A program made the position numbers and the translations under genes. Positions 35,336-44,148 of a DNA stretch of 64,000 nucleotides are shown here, in pieces. Each line of letters opens with the position of its first letter. Within the stretch, counting starts at the first letter, position 1. The notes beneath the pieces are model-generated. The model made no database searches. It saw only the letters and a list, made by a program, of their open reading frames with translations, and had not been told where the DNA came from. This DNA comes from Spirosoma rigui. GTDB lineage: Bacteria; Bacteroidota; Bacteroidia; Cytophagales; Spirosomataceae. The DNA lies in assembly GCF_002067135.1 (NCBI RefSeq), contig NZ_CP020105.1:4092001-4156000 (forward strand). The letters run 5' to 3'.

Positions 35336-37573
35336 TTACAGCAGCCGATCCAGTTGAATGGGCAGATCATGAACGCGTTTACCGGTTGCGTGGAAAACGG
35401 CATTGGCAATGGCCGCCGGCATCCCGACGATCCCGATCTCACCAAGGCCCTTCACTCCGAGCGGATTCACTATATCATCGTGTTCCTCGACAAAGATCAC
35501 GTCCAGATCGTGGATATCGGCGAATACCGGCATGTGATACTCCGCCAGGCTGTGGTTCATAAAGCGACCGTAGCGATGGTCCAGTGCGCTATCCTCCTGC
35601 AGGGCATGTCCGATACCCCAGACCATCCCCCCAATAATCTGACTCCGGGCGGTACGTGGATTCAGGATGCGGCCACCCGCAATGGCGCTGACGGCCCGGG
35701 TGACTTTGATCGTGTTGAGTTCTTCATCCACTTGTACCTCCACAAATGCAGCCGAGTGAGCGTAGCGGGAAAACTTGCGTTGCTTGAGCATATCGGGCAG
35801 CGATGTTGACGTTTCCGTTACAGCCCGCCCCCCGTTCTGATCAACGATAGCCAGGAACGACACGGCCACAGACGGGTCACGTTTTAGCTTGAAGGAACTG
35901 TCGGCCATCACCACCTGGTCATACTTGACATCCCTGAAGGGTGAATCGGGCATCTGGCGGGCCATCTTGAAGAGCGTCTTGCCCAGATCTTCGCACACCG
36001 TTTTCACGGCCGACCCAACCGTCGCGGCTGTCCAGGAACCGCCCTGAATCGGGGCGAGCGGCATATCGGTATTGCCCAGCTTAAAGATGACATCCTCAAC
36101 GGGCATGCCCATTGTTTCGGCGGCAATCTGGGTCATGATCGTGTAGGTGCCCGTGCCAATATCAGCCGTGGCACTGCTCACCCGCAGTTTGCCGTTTACG
36201 GTCAGTACCGCTTCGGCACGGGCGGGCATTTGGTTAGCCTCCCAGATACCCGTCGCCATACCATACCCAATGAGGTTGTGCCCCTCCCCGCGCATTGAAC
36301 GGGGTTCCGGATTTCGCTTATCCCAGCCAAATCGCTCAGCACCCTGTCGGAAACATTCACGCAGTTCCTTACTCGAAAATGGCCGGTCCTTTTCGGTCTG
36401 GTCGGTTTCGGCATAGTTTTTCAGCCGGAATTCAAGCGGGTCCATGCCCAGTTTATAGCATAGTTCATCCACCGCCGACTCAATAGCGTGGTTACCCGTC
36501 ACGCCCCCCGGCGCCCGCATATCGAGCGGGCTGTAAATATCGAGTGGTTTAAGTTTGTAGTCGAGCGTTACGTTATCGCAGGGATAAAGTATGTTCGACC
36601 AGTTGACTACGGTTTCAGTATAGTCTTCAAACTGCGACGTAGCAGCAATGGCGTCGTGGTTGAGTGCCGTCAGTTTCCCATCCGCCGAAGCCCCCAGGGC
36701 AACGGTCTGTACCGTAGCCGGCCGGTGGCCAAATGACCACATCTGCTGGCGGGTGAGCGTCAGGCGGACTGACCGCTTGAGATCCCGGGCCGCCATTACG
36801 GCCAGAAACAACTGGTACTGGGGACGGAGTCCCGATCCGAAACCGCCCCCAACGTAGGGCGACACGACCTGAACGTCGCTAAAGGGAATACCAAACACCT
36901 GCGACACATACAACTGGCTGTTGGGGGCTCCCTGCGTTTTGTCGTAGATCGTCAGTTTCCCATCCGCGCCATATGCCACCGTTGTGGCAAACATCTCCAT
37001 GGGGTTGTGATGCTGAGCCCCGTGTACGTACCGGGCCGCCATCTGGGCGGGAGCGTCCAGAAACGCCCGCTTCGAATTACCACGGGGTTTGGGCGGCAGG
37101 GGTTTCAGGAAATTGGCGGGTCCCCACTTCGGGTCACGCGCTTCGGTCAGGTGCGCTTCAAGATCCGTCTGAGATTGCTCAGTATCGTAAACAGCCTTCA
37201 CCAGCGACGCTGCATAGCGGGCTACTTCGAAGGTTTCGGCCACGACCAGCGCAATGGGTTGCCCGCTGTAGGTGATGTTGGCATTGTGGAGCGGGCGGAA
37301 CGGTGATCCCGCCGGAGCATCCTGGTCTTTGTAGTTCATGTCGAACCAGGCCGTATGTGGCCGGTTCTCGTGGGTAAATACCGTCAGCACACCGGGCAGC
37401 GCGAGGGCAGCATCGGTGTCGATATGGGTAATCTTACCCTTGGCTATTCCGCTCGACACGACGTACCCGTATGCCAGATCGGGAAGGTTGTGTTCGGCGG
37501 CATATTTTGCTTTGCCCGTTACTTTGTCGGGACCATCGACGCGGGTGATGGGTTTTCCAATGACGTTGTTCAT
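35336..37573 (-). CDS. Molybdenum cofactor-binding subunit of an aldehyde oxidoreductase (PaoC-like)
   Basis: 745 residues, xanthine dehydrogenase family. Conserved features: TRVDGPDKVTGKAKYAAE at the N-terminus, GGGFGSGLRPQYQLFLAVMA in the molybdopterin region, and KGLGEIGIVGMP near the C-terminus with the catalytic Glu. Length and partner genes match periplasmic or cytoplasmic aldehyde oxidoreductases of the PaoABC type. It binds the molybdenum cofactor, probably as the cytosine dinucleotide form, and oxidises aldehydes to acids. It is the last gene of a three-gene minus-strand operon. Moco insertion and biosynthesis genes are not in the window. Confidence 0.93.
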   Translation of the reverse strand: MNNVIGKPITRVDGPDKVTGKAKYAAEHNLPDLAYGYVVSSGIAKGKITHIDTDAALALPGVLTVFTHENRPHTAWFDMNYKDQDAPAGSPFRPLHNANITYSGQPIALVVAETFEVARYAASLVKAVYDTEQSQTDLEAHLTEARDPKWGPANFLKPLPPKPRGNSKRAFLDAPAQMAARYVHGAQHHNPMEMFATTVAYGADGKLTIYDKTQGAPNSQLYVSQVFGIPFSDVQVVSPYVGGGFGSGLRPQYQLFLAVMAARDLKRSVRLTLTRQQMWSFGHRPATVQTVALGASADGKLTALNHDAIAATSQFEDYTETVVNWSNILYPCDNVTLDYKLKPLDIYSPLDMRAPGGVTGNHAIESAVDELCYKLGMDPLEFRLKNYAETDQTEKDRPFSSKELRECFRQGAERFGWDKRNPEPRSMRGEGHNLIGYGMATGIWEANQMPARAEAVLTVNGKLRVSSATADIGTGTYTIMTQIAAETMGMPVEDVIFKLGNTDMPLAPIQGGSWTAATVGSAVKTVCEDLGKTLFKMARQMPDSPFRDVKYDQVVMADSSFKLKRDPSVAVSFLAIVDQNGGRAVTETSTSLPDMLKQRKFSRYAHSAAFVEVQVDEELNTIKVTRAVSAIAGGRILNPRTARSQIIGGMVWGIGHALQEDSALDHRYGRFMNHSLAEYHMPVFADIHDLDVIFVEEHDDIVNPLGVKGLGEIGIVGMPAAIANAVFHATGKRVHDLPIQLDRLL

Positions 37574-37598
37574 GCGATTTGATGGTTAGGGCACGCCT

Positions 37599-38630
37599 TT
37601 ATGCCGTTGGTTCGATTTTAGCCGCCTGTCCCAAGGCGCGGATGATAGCGCGGTGAGCCAGTTCGATTTTGAACGTATTGTTTCCGTAGCCAACGGCTCC
37701 TTCCAGCAACTTGTCGGCTGCGGGCCGGAAATTTTCTTTGGTGGCCGTTTTGCCCACCAGCAAAGCTTCGGCGTCGGGTTTCCGCCAGGGTTTATGGGCC
37801 ACTCCGCCCAGTACAATCCTGACATCCCTGATCACGTCTCCTTCCAGTTCGAGCCCGACAGCCACCGATACCAGCGCGAAGGCATAGGAAGCGCGGTCGC
37901 GAAGCTTCAGGTACATGTGGTTGTCGGTAAAGCGGGGAGCGGGCAGATCAATGGACGTAACGAGTTCGCCGGTTTGCAATGTGTTATCCCGCTGCGGCTC
38001 GTTGCCCGGCAGACGGTGAAAATCAGCCATTGGTATTGACCGATCGCCCTCCGGTCCCGTCACGTTGACAACCGCTTCCAGCGCGGTCAGTGCCACGGCC
38101 ATATCCGAGGGGTAGGTTGCAATACACTGCGGTTGGTCATCGGTCGTCCCTTCCGTCGTACCCAGAATAGCATGAATACGGTTGTAACCGCCAATGGCTC
38201 CGCAGCCGGAACCGGGTTCCCGCTTGTTGCAGGGCATGGCCGGGTCGTAGAAGTAGTAACAGCGGGTGCGCTGAAACAGGTTGCCGCCGTTGGTCGCCAT
38301 GTTGCGTAGCTGGGGCGATGCGCCGGCCAGTATTGTTTGCGAGAGCAGTGGATAGCGCTGTTCAACCAGCGGATGGTAGGCCGTATCGGCGTTGGATACC
38401 AGCGCACCTAGCCGCAGGCCACCGCCGTCCAGTTCATCGATGCTATTGAGCGGCAGGCGGTTAATATCAACCAGCCGACCCGGCTGTTCAACATTTTCCT
38501 TCATCAAATCGATGAGGTTGGTACCACCGGCAATAAATTTGGCAACCGTTGTACCAAAATCAGGACCGGCGGTCAATTCACCCACGGCCTCCAGTACGTC
38601 GGAGGGACGGGCATAGGAAAAAGGATGCAT
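37599..38630 (-). CDS. FAD and [4Fe-4S] subunit of the aldehyde oxidoreductase (PaoB-like)
   Basis: 343 residues. The FAD-binding PCMH motif is KFIAGGTNLIDLMKE (31-45) and the second contact is NMATNGGNLFQRTRC. An insertion with Cys124, Cys134, Cys143 and Cys169 (RCYYFYDPAMPCNKREPGSG) matches the extra [4Fe-4S] cluster known in PaoB and in 4-hydroxybenzoyl-CoA-reductase-like subunits. It passes electrons between the molybdenum centre, FAD and acceptor. The gene is 25 bases upstream of the Moco subunit gene and 3 bases downstream of the 2Fe-2S subunit gene. Confidence 0.93.
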   Translation of the reverse strand: MHPFSYARPSDVLEAVGELTAGPDFGTTVAKFIAGGTNLIDLMKENVEQPGRLVDINRLPLNSIDELDGGGLRLGALVSNADTAYHPLVEQRYPLLSQTILAGASPQLRNMATNGGNLFQRTRCYYFYDPAMPCNKREPGSGCGAIGGYNRIHAILGTTEGTTDDQPQCIATYPSDMAVALTALEAVVNVTGPEGDRSIPMADFHRLPGNEPQRDNTLQTGELVTSIDLPAPRFTDNHMYLKLRDRASYAFALVSVAVGLELEGDVIRDVRIVLGGVAHKPWRKPDAEALLVGKTATKENFRPAADKLLEGAVGYGNNTFKIELAHRAIIRALGQAAKIEPTA

Positions 38631-38633
38631 AGC

Positions 38634-39182
38634 TTAGGCAGGTTGGTTGGTACGGAGTTGCATAACGTCTTCGATGGCATCGACAATGTGGGTGTAGGCG
38701 CCACAGCGGCAGATGTTGCCGCTCATCAGCTCGCGGATGTCGGCCGTAGTGCGGACCTTCCCTTCATTCATCAAGCCCACGGCTGAACAGATCTGGCCGG
38801 GCGTGCAGTAACCACACTGGAAGGCATCATGGTCGATGAAGGCCTGCTGAACAGGGTGCAGTTGATCGGGGGCACCGGGATCAGTCCCCGCCAGCCCTTC
38901 GATGGTGGTAATAGACCGGCCTTCCTGCATGACCGCCAGCGTCAGGCAGGCATTGATCCGTTTACCATCAACCAGTACCGTGCAGGCACCGCACTGGCCG
39001 TGGTCGCAGCCCTTCTTGGTACCCGTCAGGTCGCAGTACTCACGGAGGGCGTCGAGCAGCGTTGTCCAGGGGGCAAGGCTCAGTTGTTTCTCCGTCCCGT
39101 TAATGTGCAGGGTCACCGGTTGCAGGTCCGGCAGTTTTCCCGTCGACTGAGGGGGCGTTTTGGGTTCTAGTTGCGTAAGCAT
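38634..39182 (-). CDS. [2Fe-2S] subunit of the aldehyde oxidoreductase (PaoA-like)
   Basis: 182 residues. Plant-ferredoxin-type cluster: Cys59, 64, 67 and 79 (GCDHGQCGACTVLVDG). Alpha-helical cluster domain: Cys123, 126, 158 and 160 (CGYCTPGQ, NICRCGAY). Unlike E. coli PaoA it has no twin-arginine signal, so the complex is probably cytoplasmic. It is the first gene of the operon. Confidence 0.94.
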   Translation of the reverse strand: MLTQLEPKTPPQSTGKLPDLQPVTLHINGTEKQLSLAPWTTLLDALREYCDLTGTKKGCDHGQCGACTVLVDGKRINACLTLAVMQEGRSITTIEGLAGTDPGAPDQLHPVQQAFIDHDAFQCGYCTPGQICSAVGLMNEGKVRTTADIRELMSGNICRCGAYTHIVDAIEDVMQLRTNQPA

Positions 39183-39366
39183 GCCGTAGTTGAGTTTGAA
39201 AGTCCTCCTTACTTAACTCCGCTGGCATTTTTTGTCGGTTTTTAATACAGGTATATTATTGTATGGTCTACGTATACAGGTCTATTTCAGCCCGTCGGCT
39301 AACACATCCCTCCCCGCCGGAGTTGTCTAGTCAGCCGACCTCAAAGCAGGCGGTTCTCCTCAACGC

Positions 39367-41214
39367 ATGACAAAGACAACGATCAGCCATCGAACCCTGG
39401 GCGTTACGTTTACGCCCGACGGGCTGGCCCAGGCCCGCGTATGGGCACCCTTTGCCCAGAATGTATCGCTCCGACTGACCAGCCGGGAGCTTACCCTCCC
39501 ACTGACTACCGATAGTCCCGGTTACTGGCAAACGACCACGAATCAGCTCCGCCCGGGCGATACCTACCGATTTGTGCTGAACGGGTCGACCGAACTTCCT
39601 GACCCGGCCTCGCTGGCCCAACCCGAAGGAGTTCACGGACCCTCGCAGGCGATCGACATCTCGACGTTTCGGTGGACCGATTCGGGCTGGACAAATCCGG
39701 ATCTGGACGATTACCTCATCTATGAACTGCACACGGGAACCTTTACGCCGGAAGGCACCTTTGCGGGCATCGCCGAACGGCTCGACTACCTGGTCGAGCT
39801 TGGCGTCAACGCCATTGAAATTATGCCCGTTGCGCAGTTTCCCGGCGAACGCAACTGGGGGTACGATGGGGTCTATCCCTATGCCGTCCAGCAATCTTAC
39901 GGCGGAGCTGCGGGCTTGCAGCAGCTCGTCGACGCGGCACACGGACGGGGGTTAGCGGTGGTTCTCGACGTTGTTTATAATCACATTGGTCCCGAGGGTA
40001 ACTACCTCCCCCCCTACGGTCCTTATTTCACCAATCGATACCACACGCCCTGGGGTGATGCGCTCAACTTCGACGACGACTGCAGCGACAGTGTCCGGCG
40101 CTATTTTATCGAGAATGCCCTGATGTGGCTGCGCGATTTTCACGTCGATGCCCTCCGGCTCGACGCTGTCCATGCTATTTACGACCAGGGAAGTGTTCAC
40201 ATCCTGCGCGAGCTCCGCGAGCATGTCGACGCCCTCACGGCAGCTACCGGACGCCGGCACTACCTTATCATCGAGTCGGATCAGAACGACACGCAGTTTA
40301 TCCGGTCGCTCGAGAATGACGGTCACGGCATGGATGCCCAGTGGAACGATGAGTTTCACCACGCCCTGCGCGTGACGGCGGGGGGCGAACGCAGCGGCTA
40401 CTATGCCGACTACGACGGCATTATGCACCTGGCCAAGTCATACCGCAACGCGTATGTGTACGACGGGCAGTACATGCCCCGGCGGTCTAAAATTGTTGGC
40501 AGTTCGACCGAGAACCACGCGGGCCGGCAGTTCGTCGTGTTTTCCCAAAACCACGACCAGATAGGCAACCGGATGCTGGGCGAACGACCAGGCCAACTGG
40601 TCAGCTTCGCCATGCAGAAACTGATGGCCGGAGCCGTTCTGTCGAGCCCTTACCTTCCTATGCTGTTTATGGGTGAAGAGTGGGGCGAGCTGAACCCGTT
40701 CCTGTATTTCGTGAGCCACACGGATCCGGCACTGGTCGAAGCCGTACGGCGGGGCCGCAAGGAAGAGTTTGCCGAATTTCACACAACCCACGATGCCCCC
40801 GATCCCCAGGCGGAGCAAACCTTTCAGCAGTCTAAACTTCAGTGGGACCTGCTCCGGCAGGATCCGCATCGAACCCTGTTCCGGTATTACAAAACGCTTT
40901 TGTCGCTGCGTAAACAGTCAATTTTACGGGTTCCCGATCGCCTGTCGCTGACCGTCGTGGTAGACGCCGATCAGCAGACACTCACGCTCCACAGAAAACA
41001 CGATCAACAGCGGGTAGTGTGCCTGATGAATTTTGCGAAAACAGGCCGCCCAATAGCCCTGCCCGCAACGACGAATAAATGGCACAACATGCTCGATTCA
41101 GCTGACCCCATCTGGCTGGGTCCCGCGGCCTCCCCGGCGCAGTTGCCGGGCGATTCAACCGTTACGGTCCAGCCCGAGTCCATTCTGGTTTACGTAACCA
41201 ACCAGTCGTCCTGA
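39367..41214 (+). CDS. treZ: Malto-oligosyltrehalose trehalohydrolase
   Basis: 615 residues. The N-terminal CBM48-like module (residues ~8-95) leads into a GH13 catalytic barrel with nucleophile Asp266 (DALRLDAVH), acid/base Glu303 (IIESDQND) and transition-state Asp397 (SQNHDQIGNR). The order and the segment GERNWGYDGVYPYAVQQSYG identify TreZ rather than a branching enzyme. It cuts trehalose off maltooligosyl-trehalose made by TreY. No treY or glycogen-debranching gene is in the window. Confidence 0.95.
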   Translation: MTKTTISHRTLGVTFTPDGLAQARVWAPFAQNVSLRLTSRELTLPLTTDSPGYWQTTTNQLRPGDTYRFVLNGSTELPDPASLAQPEGVHGPSQAIDISTFRWTDSGWTNPDLDDYLIYELHTGTFTPEGTFAGIAERLDYLVELGVNAIEIMPVAQFPGERNWGYDGVYPYAVQQSYGGAAGLQQLVDAAHGRGLAVVLDVVYNHIGPEGNYLPPYGPYFTNRYHTPWGDALNFDDDCSDSVRRYFIENALMWLRDFHVDALRLDAVHAIYDQGSVHILRELREHVDALTAATGRRHYLIIESDQNDTQFIRSLENDGHGMDAQWNDEFHHALRVTAGGERSGYYADYDGIMHLAKSYRNAYVYDGQYMPRRSKIVGSSTENHAGRQFVVFSQNHDQIGNRMLGERPGQLVSFAMQKLMAGAVLSSPYLPMLFMGEEWGELNPFLYFVSHTDPALVEAVRRGRKEEFAEFHTTHDAPDPQAEQTFQQSKLQWDLLRQDPHRTLFRYYKTLLSLRKQSILRVPDRLSLTVVVDADQQTLTLHRKHDQQRVVCLMNFAKTGRPIALPATTNKWHNMLDSADPIWLGPAASPAQLPGDSTVTVQPESILVYVTNQSS

Positions 41215-41413
41215 CGCCGGATTCAACGTAGATACAACGGCTTGCTTATTACAGTCGGGATTGTTAAGCGGCCACCGGAGATTTTATGGAGCCGCTACGG
41301 TCCGATCAGGTAATCAATGGGGCAACCAGGCATGTATTCCGGCACGTACAGTAGCTGGTCTGAAGCAGACGACCAGCGTATTTTGCCCCGGTAAATGATG
41401 ACAGCAAACGATC

Positions 41414-41803
41414 ATGAAAATTGACCATCTCGCCCTGTGGGTGTCCGATCTGGAGGGAATGAAAAATTTCTACACAACGTACTTTGGGGCAACGGCGGGG
41501 GCCAGCTACACGAATACCGCCAAGCAGTTTACGTCCTATTTCCTGTCGTTTGGTCCGGATGGAACCCGTATTGAATTAATGCATAGACCGGACATTGGCT
41601 CCCCTGCTGATGAACGGGGGCTCGTGCAGGGCATTGCTCACCTGGCCATTGCCGTAGGCAGCCAGGCAGCAGTCGACCAGCTAACCGAACGACTGCGGGC
41701 CGACCAGTACACGATTGCGAGTGAAGCCCGCACCACCGGCGATGGGTATTACGAGAGCGTTGTGCTGGACCCCGAAGGAAATCAGATCGAGATTACCAGC
41801 TAA
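41414..41803 (+). CDS. VOC (glyoxalase/fosfomycin resistance superfamily) protein
   Basis: 129 residues. Two beta-alpha-beta-beta-beta repeats; candidate metal ligands His5 (KIDHLALWV), Glu56 (TRIELMHRP), His78 (GIAHLAIAVG) and Glu125 (NQIEITS). The complete set suggests metal binding like glyoxalase I. The substrate is unknown. The DNA just upstream contains short complementary words (GTCTG, CAGAC). Confidence 0.85.
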   Translation: MKIDHLALWVSDLEGMKNFYTTYFGATAGASYTNTAKQFTSYFLSFGPDGTRIELMHRPDIGSPADERGLVQGIAHLAIAVGSQAAVDQLTERLRADQYTIASEARTTGDGYYESVVLDPEGNQIEITS

Positions 41804-41820
41804 CAGCCCGGACAGGATGA

Positions 41821-41854
41821 ACAGGGTGAAGAGAATCGTTGCTCTTCACCCTGT
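41821..41854. terminator. Bidirectional hairpin between VOC and SDR genes
   Basis: Thirteen-base arms ACAGGGTGAAGAG (41821-41833) and CTCTTCACCCTGT (41842-41854) with an 8-base loop, located between two convergent genes, ending 4 bases before the SDR stop. Confidence 0.7.
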
Positions 41855-41858
41855 CTGG

Positions 41859-42560
41859 TTATTTAAGCGTTCCCATGCCGCCATCGACACCAATGATCTG
41901 GCCGGTGATCCACGATGCCTGATCGGTCAGGAGGTAAGCTGCCATACCCGCAATATCCTGTGGAGAACCGTAGCGATTGAGAGGGTGGCGCTTGTTGGCA
42001 GCCTCACGCTTGGTATCGTCGGCCAGCAGAAACTGCGCCATCGGGGTGTCGGTGAGGGAGGGCGCTACGGCGTTTACCCGCACGTTGAACGGTGCCAGTT
42101 CAGCCGCGAGCGACTTGGTCAGCCCTTCAACGGCCGATTTCGCCACCGATACCGACGAGTGCATGCCCATACCCAGTTTGGCGGCTACCGTACTGAACAG
42201 GACTATACTTCCCCCTTTCGATTTTTTAATGGCTGCGTAGCATGCGTGGATCGTTGCCACGGCACCCAGTACGTTAACCTCCAGGTCAGACCGGTAGTCG
42301 TCGAGGGTGAGCCGCTGAAATGGTTTCAGATTGATCGTACCCGGACAGTACACAACCCCATGCAACGTATCAGGGAGTTGGGTGAGCGCATCGGCCGCGG
42401 GTGTTTTGGTAATATCCCACGTCATGTGGGTCGACTGGATACCTTCGGGCTGGGTACGGCCCGCCGTGAACAGCGTAGCACCCTGCGCCTGTAATGACTC
42501 GGCCAGCGCATGCCCGATTCCTGAACTTGCGCCAACGATAAGTATGTTTTTGCCTTGCAT
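41859..42560 (-). CDS. Short-chain dehydrogenase/reductase
   Basis: 233 residues from ATG 42560 (MQGKNILIVGASSGIGHALA), which places the TGxxxGIG-like motif (GASSGIG) at the expected position; the ATG at 42605 would add a non-conserved tail. The catalytic region reads SVAKSAVEGLTKSLAAELAP, with Ser/Lys but the usual YxxxK Tyr replaced by Ser or Val. The Ser of LFSTVAAK is present. The loss of the catalytic Tyr is notable. Substrate unknown. Confidence 0.85.
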   Translation of the reverse strand: MQGKNILIVGASSGIGHALAESLQAQGATLFTAGRTQPEGIQSTHMTWDITKTPAADALTQLPDTLHGVVYCPGTINLKPFQRLTLDDYRSDLEVNVLGAVATIHACYAAIKKSKGGSIVLFSTVAAKLGMGMHSSVSVAKSAVEGLTKSLAAELAPFNVRVNAVAPSLTDTPMAQFLLADDTKREAANKRHPLNRYGSPQDIAGMAAYLLTDQASWITGQIIGVDGGMGTLK

Positions 42561-42608
42561 TAACACGAATAGTAAAGTGGTTGAAGACTGGGTAGTATGA
42601 AACAAAAA

Positions 42609-42647
42609 CAGCCCACTCCCGCGGATCGTCTCTACAGGAGTGGGCTG
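42609..42647 (-). terminator. Terminator of the queD-folE unit
   Basis: CAGCCCACTCC (42609-42619) and GGAGTGGGCTG (42637-42647), 11-bp stem. In the minus-strand direction it is followed by TTTTTG, a good U tract. Confidence 0.8.
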
Positions 42648-42672
42648 CGTTAGCCTATAACGGATCGTTACA

Positions 42673-43431
42673 CTAGATGGTTACGCTGGGCTGGCCAATA
42701 TAGCGGAGCAGCTCCTGCCGGGTAGCTTCATCGCTGAACTTACCGCTGTAGGAAGCCGTAATCGTCGACGAGTTCACGTCATGAACACCCCGCGTGGACA
42801 CACAAAGGTGTTTGGCGTCGATGAGAACAGCCACATCCTCCGTTTCGAGAACGCGCTTGAGTTCGTCGGCAATCTGAACCGTCAGGCGTTCCTGCACCTG
42901 GGGCCGTTTGCTGAAATAATCAACAATCCGGTTCAGTTTCGACAGGCCAATGACCTTTCCGCTGGATATATACGCCACGTGCGCCCGGCCAATGATGGGA
43001 ACGAAATGGTGTTCACAATAGGTCTGAACCGTAATGTCTTTTTCAACCAGCATCTCGTTGTAACGAAACTTGTTGTCGAAGAGCGTTGGTTCGGGTTTGT
43101 TGGCCGGGTTGAGCCCCTTGAAGATTTCCTGAACGTACATTTTGGCCACGCGACGGGGCGATCCATTCAGGCTGTCGTCGGTTAGGTCGAGGCCCAGGAT
43201 GCTCATGATCTCCCGAAAATGTTCTTCGATCAGATCGATTTTCGTGGCATCATCCAGATCGAATGCATCCGGACGCATTGGCGTATCGATCGACGCTGCG
43301 CCATGGGCATCCCCGATCTCATCAATTAACTCGGCCGTTGAATGTCCGTTTTTGGCGTAGCCATTCTGGTGCGCGCCATTGGCGGGCGTACCGTTAAGCG
43401 GGGTATTCAACGAAGTTCCGTTCAGTTTCAT
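42673..43431 (-). CDS. folE: GTP cyclohydrolase I
   Basis: 252 residues. Zinc ligands Cys139, His142 and Cys210 have exactly the spacing of Cys110/His113/Cys181 in the E. coli enzyme (YCEHHFVP; LCVSTRGV). It makes dihydroneopterin triphosphate from GTP for folate, queuosine or pterin synthesis. The first ~35 residues are a low-complexity Asn/Gly/Thr-rich extension (NGTSLNTPLNGTPANGAHQN) absent from most homologues. Its start lies inside the 3' end of queD (38-base overlap), implying translational coupling. Confidence 0.96.
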   Translation of the reverse strand: MKLNGTSLNTPLNGTPANGAHQNGYAKNGHSTAELIDEIGDAHGAASIDTPMRPDAFDLDDATKIDLIEEHFREIMSILGLDLTDDSLNGSPRRVAKMYVQEIFKGLNPANKPEPTLFDNKFRYNEMLVEKDITVQTYCEHHFVPIIGRAHVAYISSGKVIGLSKLNRIVDYFSKRPQVQERLTVQIADELKRVLETEDVAVLIDAKHLCVSTRGVHDVNSSTITASYSGKFSDEATRQELLRYIGQPSVTI

Positions 43432-43843
43432 AAAGCTTTACTTTAAGGTCTAAGGCTGGGCTTAGCTGGTTGCGTAGAATTGTGTAAATAACAATAGCGA
43501 TGTTTTCGGCCGAAGGGTTGAGGTCCGCGAATTCTTCGGTGTCGAGGTTGAGGTTTTTGTGGTCAAACCGGTCGGTAACGTGCTCTTTGATAATGTCGCC
43601 GAGGTATTTCATGTCGATAACGTAGCCCGTTTCGGGGTCGATGGGGCCCGTCACCTGCACGATCAGATCGTAGTTGTGACCGTGGTAATTCGGGTTGTTG
43701 CATTTACCGTAGACGCGTGTGTTCTTCTCGTCTGACCAGTTGGGGTTGTTAAGCCGATGGGCTGCGTTGAAATGTTCCTTGCGAAACACTGCCACCCGCG
43801 GGGCATCGGCCCGGAACGTACCCTCTCCGGGAGTAGTACTCAT
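43394..43843 (-). CDS. queD: 6-carboxytetrahydropterin / 6-pyruvoyltetrahydropterin synthase
   Basis: 149 residues. Zinc ligands His29 (AAHRL), His54 and His56 (YHGHNY), catalytic Cys48 (GKCNNPNYHGH). The Cys-NNPN-YHGH arrangement occurs both in QueD and in PTPS homologues. Pairing with folE in one operon and a queuosine-precursor transporter in the window are compatible with a deazapurine or pterin role. The product cannot be decided by sequence alone. Confidence 0.88.
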   Translation of the reverse strand: MSTTPGEGTFRADAPRVAVFRKEHFNAAHRLNNPNWSDEKNTRVYGKCNNPNYHGHNYDLIVQVTGPIDPETGYVIDMKYLGDIIKEHVTDRFDHKNLNLDTEEFADLNPSAENIAIVIYTILRNQLSPALDLKVKLYETERNFVEYPA

Positions 43844-44148
43844 AAAAGGGGAAATCGAAAAATGGTTCGATCAACCTGTCGTTACAAAGTTTGTGTACAA
43901 CACAGGCAGACAGCAGAGCGTGTAGCCAGAACGCTCATTCGTGTGCTATTGTTGGCTGGATAACGCCTATGCGCTTAGTTTTGTTCAACCTTTGCTACAT
44001 AAATGTTAAACAGCACTCATTCGATTCATACATAGAACGCCGGGCCGTTTCGGTTGGTTCCGCAGACCCGGGCGCTGGCCCTGGCCAGGGGACCGCGCTT
44101 ACTTTTTTACCGAAGGAACCGGATCGGGAACGGGTTAGTTTGCCAGCT

